In this document: positions 59,338 through 64,000 of the stretch, piece after piece
How positions within the stretch are numbered: the first letter of the stretch is position 1
Layout: each line of letters starts with the position of its first letter
Assembly (NCBI GenBank): GCA_043744255.1
Contig: JAYTVA010000067.1
Coordinates: forward strand, 10,989-74,988
Direction: 5' to 3'
Length of the DNA stretch: 64,000 nt
Origin: UKL13-2 sp043744255
GTDB lineage: Bacteria; Pseudomonadota; Gammaproteobacteria; Burkholderiales; Usitatibacteraceae
Program-made: the position numbers and the translations under genes
Notes under the pieces: generated by a model
What the model was told of the DNA's origin: nothing
Seen by the model: the letters and a program-made list of their open reading frames with translations, nothing else
Databases searched by the model: none

Positions 59338-62178
59338 TTGAATTCCCCTCTCGACATGACCACCGCCGACGGTTTGGCCGCCTTGCAACGCGGCCAGCTA
59401 CGCGATGCGGAATTGCTGTTACGTAGCGCGATCAATGCGAATGCACACAACGCGCAAGCGCTTCACGGCCTAGGCATCATCGCGCACCGCACCGCAAATT
59501 TTGCCGCCGCCATTCAGCTCTTTGATCGCGCGCTGGCGTTGGACCATGTGTTCGCGGCGGCGCACGTCAATCGCGGTAATTCGCTCTACCAGTTGCAACG
59601 ATTCGATGAGGCGATCTCGTCGCATCAAACTGCGCTGAACCTTGCGCCAAACCTGCAAAGTGCGCAGATCAATCTTGCCTCCGCATTGCAGGCGAAAGGT
59701 CGCATCGACGAAGCAGTGACCGCTCTCGAAGCAGCGTCAATCACCAACCCAGACTCGCCGGAAGTTTTCAACAATCTCGGCAACGTTTACAAAGAACAAG
59801 GCCGTTTGCACGATGCGATCGACGCATACAGCCATGCGCTGGCGCTCGATCCGAACATGACGGAGGCCGCCAGTAATCGCCTTGCCGCATGGAAGCTCGA
59901 TACCACCATGACGCCAACGGCTCTGCTCGATAAACATCGCGAGTGGTCGGATTGGTTCGAGGCGGTGATGTGCAACGCGCCGCTGCTAACGAACGCGCCT
60001 GATGCCACCCGACGTTTGCGCATCGGCTACGTCTCGCCCGATTGCCACACGGCGTTACCAGCATTTATCGATCCGATTCTTGCCGCGCATGATCGCAAAA
60101 ATTTTGAAATATTTTGCTATTTTAATAATGCGCAAAGCCCGGAAAGCCAAGCTGCGCGCGGCGTTTCAGGCACTGCACGATTCGTGAAAGGTGCGTCGCA
60201 TGCCGATTTAGCCAAGCTAATCCAGAGCGACAATATCGACATCCTGATCGACATCGCAGGCCACACCGGCCATAACCGGCTGCCGGTGTTCGCGCGTCGC
60301 CCCGCGCCGCTACAAGTGACGTGGCTCGATTACCTTGGCACCACTGGGCTCATCAACATGGATTACCGTATCACCGATGCGGTGGCCGATCCGCTGGGGG
60401 CGGAAAAATTTCACAGCGAAGCACTACTGCGCATGCCGCACACGCAATGGTGTTGGCGGGCAGATGTTGACGCTCCCGTCGTCTCGCCGCTACCCGCTGC
60501 GGCCAATGGATACATCACCTTCGGCTCTTTCAATAACGCCATCAAGTTGACGGACGCCACCTTGCAGCTCTGGCAAAAATTGCTCGCGGTGCTACCAACC
60601 TCGCGGTTGCTACTGGCGGGCATCGCGGAAGGCTTCGCGCGGGAACGGATTTTCGCGCTACTGCAAACAGCAATGTCACGTATCGAATTTCTACCGCGCT
60701 TGAGTGTGAGTGAATATCGCGAGAATTTTTCGCGCGTCGATATTGCTCTTGACCCGATGCCGTTCTCGGGTGCCACCACCACGCTCGATGCGCTGTGGCA
60801 GGGCGTGCCAGTGTTGACGTTGCCGGGGCTAGCGTCGTGTTCACGGTCAACAGCAAGCATCTTGGCGTCGCTTGGCTTGACCGACTGGATCGCGCGAACT
60901 GAAGCTGATTGGCTGACGTGCGCGCAGCAGCTCACCGCGAACGGGTCTGCACTCGCAGTGCTACGCGCCAGCTTGCGTGAACGTGTCGCGACCAGCCCGC
61001 TCACCGATGTGCCCGCGTTCACGCAATCGCTGGAGGCGCACTACCGAACCATCTGGCGCGATTGGTGTGACACCCGCCATACCGCAGTAAAAAACGCCGC
61101 ACAAAACGAGATTGTCACCGCGACCGACTGCGACGCCGCGCTGGTACTGGCGCGCCAGCAACTCGCCCGCGTGCCGCAAAAAAACGGCACACTGAATCGC
61201 ACGCCGCTGGATGCTGCCACCGCCACGCTGACCAAGATTCTGCGCATTCGCCCATCTTGGGAAGTCGCCCAGAAGGATGCGGCTCAAGCCTATTTGTCGT
61301 GGGCAAAGTTGCATCCAGAAGCACAGGCGGCTTGGCGCCTGATTCAGCCCGCGGCAGTCGCGCGCAGCAAGGTTTCCGCGATCATCTGTAGTATCCGTCC
61401 CGACTATTTTGCGCATATCAAAACGCGCTTAAAAACCGCGTTTGCGGCGCATGATGTTGAGGTCATCGGTATTCACGATGCGAAGTCGTTGTGCGAAGGC
61501 TATAACCGTGGTGCTGCGTCGGCGAAGGGCGACGTACTAATTTTTTGTCACGATGATATTGAACTCGCGCACGATGATTTTGCGGCACGGCTGTTGTCGC
61601 ATCTGCAGCAACACGACGTGATTGGTCTGGCCGGTACGAGTCGACTGGTGTCCGGCGATTGGGGGCATGGTGGTCCGCCACACTCGCACGGTCACATCAT
61701 CCACCGACCGCCACAAGACCCGGCGCTGCTTCGCGAAAAAATGGGCGGCTACATCTATCTGGCCGCAGGGTTGCAGCAGGCGGTGATGACCAATATTCAA
61801 GCACTCGACGGCGTGTTCATTGCCACGCACCGCCGTGTGTGGGACGCGCTGAAATTTGATGCCGATACGTTCGACGGCTTTCACCTCTACGACATCGACT
61901 TCACCTACCGCGCACATTTGGCAGGCTACCGTCTGGCGATTCCGCTCGATCTGCTGCTGATTCATTTTTCCACTGGCCGCTATGACCGGGCGTGGGAAAA
62001 ACACAATCGCAAATTCATGCAAAAATTTCCGGCGTTGGCGGGGCGCCCTAGCGTTCAGCGTTTTTCCAGTTGTCACATGAAGGTGCAAACTATCGATCAG
62101 GTCGAACGCCTCAGCGCAGCCTTCCTGTTCCATCAATTCGGCATCATTGATTCCCCCGCAGTTTCTGAAAGCTCTTGA
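59338..62178 (+). CDS. OGT-like TPR/GT41 glycosyltransferase fused to a StrF-type glycosyltransferase domain
   Basis: 946 residues. About 1-190: tetratricopeptide repeats (ALHGLGIIAHRTANFAAAIQLFDRAL; VFNNLGNVYKEQGRLHDAIDAYSHAL). About 220-600: GT41 (O-GlcNAc-transferase-like) catalytic region (LRIGYVSPDCHTA; DILIDIAGHTGHNRLPVFARRPAPLQVTWLDYLGTTGL; FGSFNNAIKLTDATLQLW; LDPMPFSGATTTLDALWQGVPVLTL). About 685-900: second transferase-like domain (VSAIICSIRPDYF; LCEGYNRGAASAKGDVLIFCHDDIEL; DGVFIATHRRVWDALKFD; GFHLYDIDFTYRAHLAGY), StrF-like. Start TTG at 59338 or ATG at 59356. It probably glycosylates proteins or glycans; targets unknown. Confidence 0.9.
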   Translation: MNSPLDMTTADGLAALQRGQLRDAELLLRSAINANAHNAQALHGLGIIAHRTANFAAAIQLFDRALALDHVFAAAHVNRGNSLYQLQRFDEAISSHQTALNLAPNLQSAQINLASALQAKGRIDEAVTALEAASITNPDSPEVFNNLGNVYKEQGRLHDAIDAYSHALALDPNMTEAASNRLAAWKLDTTMTPTALLDKHREWSDWFEAVMCNAPLLTNAPDATRRLRIGYVSPDCHTALPAFIDPILAAHDRKNFEIFCYFNNAQSPESQAARGVSGTARFVKGASHADLAKLIQSDNIDILIDIAGHTGHNRLPVFARRPAPLQVTWLDYLGTTGLINMDYRITDAVADPLGAEKFHSEALLRMPHTQWCWRADVDAPVVSPLPAAANGYITFGSFNNAIKLTDATLQLWQKLLAVLPTSRLLLAGIAEGFARERIFALLQTAMSRIEFLPRLSVSEYRENFSRVDIALDPMPFSGATTTLDALWQGVPVLTLPGLASCSRSTASILASLGLTDWIARTEADWLTCAQQLTANGSALAVLRASLRERVATSPLTDVPAFTQSLEAHYRTIWRDWCDTRHTAVKNAAQNEIVTATDCDAALVLARQQLARVPQKNGTLNRTPLDAATATLTKILRIRPSWEVAQKDAAQAYLSWAKLHPEAQAAWRLIQPAAVARSKVSAIICSIRPDYFAHIKTRLKTAFAAHDVEVIGIHDAKSLCEGYNRGAASAKGDVLIFCHDDIELAHDDFAARLLSHLQQHDVIGLAGTSRLVSGDWGHGGPPHSHGHIIHRPPQDPALLREKMGGYIYLAAGLQQAVMTNIQALDGVFIATHRRVWDALKFDADTFDGFHLYDIDFTYRAHLAGYRLAIPLDLLLIHFSTGRYDRAWEKHNRKFMQKFPALAGRPSVQRFSSCHMKVQTIDQVERLSAAFLFHQFGIIDSPAVSESS

Positions 62179-62693
62179 TGCCACACGACCCTTCGCGCAC
62201 AACCGAAATCGACGCGCTCGCTGAACAAGTCGGTGCCGCGCTCATGCAACGCGGCTGGCTGCTGGCCACCGCTGAGTCCTGCACGGGTGGCGGTATCTCG
62301 CAGGCCATCACCGACGTGGCGGGCTGCTCCGCATGGTTCGACTGCGCGTTCGTCACGTACTCCTACGAATCCAAAGTGGCGTTGCTTGGCGTCTCGCAAA
62401 CCGAGCTGGAGCGCTTCGGCGCGGTCTCGGATGTGGTCGTCAAACAAATGGTCACGGGAGCCTTGGCGCGCTCGCAGGCAGATGTCGCCGTGGCAGTTTC
62501 TGGCATCGCGGGGCCCACTGGCGGGTTGCCCGATAAGCCGGTCGGGACAGTCTGGATCGCGTGGGCGACGCAGGCAGACGCAAAAAATAATTCAATTATT
62601 TCAAAGCGTTACCAGTTTTCTGGCGACCGGTGTGCGGTGCGCGAGCAGACTGTTGCCAGTGCTTTAACCGAACTGCTGCATAATTTAAGGTGA
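62178..62693 (+). CDS. pncC: Nicotinamide-nucleotide amidase PncC / CinA C-terminal domain protein
   Basis: 171 residues. The single CinA_C domain deamidates nicotinamide mononucleotide. ATAESCTGGGISQAITDVAGCSAWFDCAFVTYS carries the catalytic Ser; VAVSGIAGPTGGLPDKPVGTVWIAW is the second hallmark. Start: ATG at 62178 shares its A with the stop of the preceding gene (TGATG). Directly upstream of recA, the usual proteobacterial order cinA-recA-recX. Confidence 0.95.
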   Translation: MPHDPSRTTEIDALAEQVGAALMQRGWLLATAESCTGGGISQAITDVAGCSAWFDCAFVTYSYESKVALLGVSQTELERFGAVSDVVVKQMVTGALARSQADVAVAVSGIAGPTGGLPDKPVGTVWIAWATQADAKNNSIISKRYQFSGDRCAVREQTVASALTELLHNLR

Positions 62694-62736
62694 ACTTGCG
62701 CGTTTCGAGCCGCGCAAAAATATTTTCAAAAAACGC

Positions 62737-62765
62737 TTGCAACCGGCAATTTTTTTCGATACTGT
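62737..62765 (+). promoter_or_regulatory. recA promoter
   Basis: TTGCAA (62737-62742), 17-base spacer, TACTGT (62760-62765). The -10 is overlapped by the first LexA box, which fits repression by occlusion. Confidence 0.65.
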
Positions 62766-62794
62766 ACGGAAATACAGGCTGTATGCAAATACAG
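62762..62794 (+). promoter_or_regulatory. Two adjacent LexA (SOS) boxes upstream of recA
   Basis: CTGTACGGAAATACAG (62762-62777) and CTGTATGCAAATACAG (62779-62794) both fit CTGT-N8-ACAG perfectly and are separated by one base (17-bp period). The first covers the recA -10; the second lies over the start region of the transcript. Confidence 0.9.
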
Positions 62795-62835
62795 CCACTT
62801 TCCAACCGCACACGCATACAGACCGGAGAATTGCC

Positions 62836-63873
62836 ATGGCCGTAGTGGACAAAAAAGAAATGGACGAAAACAAATCAAAAGCCCTGCAGGCTGCGCTCTC
62901 GCAAATAGAGAAGCAGTTCGGCAAAGGCTCCATCATGAAAATGGGCGAGGGTAGCGTCCACAACGACATTATTCCCGTCTCGACTGGCTCGCTCGGTCTC
63001 GACATTGCCTTGGGCATTGGCGGCTTGCCACGTGGTCGTATCTGCGAAATCTACGGCCCTGAATCATCCGGCAAAACCACGCTCACTCTGCAAGTTATCG
63101 CTGAAATGCAAAAGACGGGTGGCACCGCTGCCTTCATCGACGCCGAGCACGCGCTCGATCCGCAATACGCACAAAAGCTTGGCGTCAATATCAATGACCT
63201 ATTGATCTCGCAGCCCGACAACGGCGAACAAGCGCTCGAAATCGCCGATATGCTGGTGCGTTCCGGTTCGGTCGATATTGTCGTCATCGACTCTGTGGCC
63301 GCACTCACGCCACGCGCCGAGATCGAAGGCGAAATGGGCGACTCACACATGGGCCTACAAGCGCGTCTCATGTCGCAAGCGCTGCGCAAACTCACCGCCA
63401 ACATCAAGCGCTCCAACACGCTCGTCATCTTCATCAACCAAATCCGCATGAAGATCGGCGTCATGTTCGGCAACCCCGAAACCACCACCGGCGGCAATGC
63501 GCTCAAGTTCTACGCTTCGGTGCGCCTGGACATCCGCCGCACCGGCAGCATCAAGAAGGCTGAAGAAGTGATCGGCAGCGAAACCAAGGTCAAGGTGGTG
63601 AAGAACAAAGTTGCGCCGCCGTTCAAGGTGGCCGAGTTCGACATCCTCTACGGCGAAGGCATCAGCCGAGAAGGCGAAATCATCGACATGGGTGTCAATG
63701 CCCGCATCCTCGAAAAGAGCGGCGCCTGGTACGCCTACAACGGCGAAAAAATCGGCCAAGGCAAAGACAACGCACGCGAGTTCCTGCGCGAGAACCCCGA
63801 GATCGCGGTCGAAATCGAGAACAAGGTGCGCGAGTCGATGGGCATTCCGCTGCTGCCCGCTGCCGAGGCCTGA
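62836..63873 (+). CDS. recA: Recombinase RecA
   Basis: 345 residues. Walker A GPESSGKT at 74-81, Walker B IVVIDSVAAL, L1 region GEMGDSHMGLQARLMSQALRKLT, and the L2/ATP-cap segment NQIRMKIGVMFGNPETTTGGNALKF. It promotes strand exchange and LexA cleavage. Start: ATG at 62836 with GGAGA 7 bases upstream; the longer frame would cross the LexA boxes. SOS control through two LexA boxes. The 3' part is visibly more GC-rich and uses more G/C-ending codons than the genes before it. Confidence 0.98.
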   Translation: MAVVDKKEMDENKSKALQAALSQIEKQFGKGSIMKMGEGSVHNDIIPVSTGSLGLDIALGIGGLPRGRICEIYGPESSGKTTLTLQVIAEMQKTGGTAAFIDAEHALDPQYAQKLGVNINDLLISQPDNGEQALEIADMLVRSGSVDIVVIDSVAALTPRAEIEGEMGDSHMGLQARLMSQALRKLTANIKRSNTLVIFINQIRMKIGVMFGNPETTTGGNALKFYASVRLDIRRTGSIKKAEEVIGSETKVKVVKNKVAPPFKVAEFDILYGEGISREGEIIDMGVNARILEKSGAWYAYNGEKIGQGKDNAREFLRENPEIAVEIENKVRESMGIPLLPAAEA

Positions 63874-63892
63874 GCGCATTGGGTGGCGGGCC

Positions 63893-64000
63893 ATGCGCGG
63901 GCCGCCCCAGTCGCTGAAGGCCCGCGCGCTGCAATGGCTGGCGCAGCGCGAACACAGCCGCGTCGAGTTGCGGCGCAAGCTGATGCGGCTGGCGCGCCAG
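63893..64000 (+). CDS. recX: Regulatory protein RecX, N-terminal part (cut by window end)
   Basis: 36 codons from the ATG at 63893 to the edge. SLKARALQWLAQREHSRVEL, then RRKL is the conserved RecX first helix repeat. RecX binds RecA filaments and limits their activity. It sits 19 bases after recA, as usual. By hand count the 127 bases from 63874 to 64000 are about 75% G+C, well above the rest of the window. Confidence 0.85.
   Translation, partial: MRGPPQSLKARALQWLAQREHSRVELRRKLMRLARQ

Noticed and set aside
1..64000. CRISPR arrays, prophage genes, transposases, rRNA operon
   Set aside because: No spaced direct-repeat array, phage structural genes, transposase motifs or rRNA sequence were seen on either strand.

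Overview
The window reads as chromosomal DNA of a moderately GC-rich betaproteobacterium, probably Burkholderiales-like. Supporting signs are class I PHA synthase next to an acetoacetyl-CoA reductase, ppx and ppk head to head, the bamD / rluD / pgeF neighbourhood, cinA-type pncC followed by recA and recX, and LexA boxes of the CTGT-N8-ACAG type. Genus-level placement is not possible from sequence reading alone.

Layout. (1) 1-10.8 kb is a catabolic locus: a LacI-type repressor lies divergent from a TonB-dependent receptor. It is surrounded by a Tat-exported GH1 glycosidase, an HpcH/HpaI aldolase, a MetE-like protein, two double-domain SnoaL/NTF2-like proteins and an MFS carrier. The simplest reading is glycoside import through the outer membrane, periplasmic cleavage, uptake and further breakdown; the substrate is unknown. 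(2) 10.8-24 kb is mostly housekeeping: a ComEA-like protein with a histone-H1-like Lys/Ala tail, ppx/ppk, bamD, rluD, pgeF, a ZIP transporter, phaC, phaB, an Hsp70 relative and tRNA-Leu(UAA). The tRNA is preceded by an exact 24-bp duplicate of its own 5' end. (3) 23.9-32 kb is an accessory stretch: an ECF-type sigma factor with a Ser/Thr kinase whose best start is CTG, a hotdog protein, a broken VCBS-type secreted protein with a (GAACA)7 repeat at its 5' end, a glycosyltransferase broken by a 5-bp tandem duplication, and a Bug-type binding protein. (4) 32-50.5 kb is a surface-glycan region: YfhO-like, GtrB-like and GtrA-like proteins, a 1486-residue four-domain glycosyltransferase, a large glycan/methyltransferase fusion, GT9, GT4, AsnB-like amidotransferase and two FkbM methyltransferases, with an EamA transporter and a TatD nuclease interspersed. 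(5) 50.6-58.5 kb holds nucleoside uptake and thymidine phosphorylase (nupC-deoA) and a ugpBAEC glycerol-3-phosphate importer. The importer's last gap contains an ~0.63-kb nested inverted-repeat element. (6) 58.5-64 kb holds a GNAT protein, an OGT-like TPR protein fused to a StrF-like domain, pncC, recA under two perfect LexA boxes, and the start of recX.

Regulatory links seen directly: matching Pho-box-like repeats (11-bp spacing with an AAAA spacer, followed by a -10) lie in the ppx/ppk gap and before ugpB. This suggests joint phosphate-starvation control of polyphosphate and glycerol-phosphate uptake. No CRISPR array, recognisable transposase gene, prophage or rRNA was seen.
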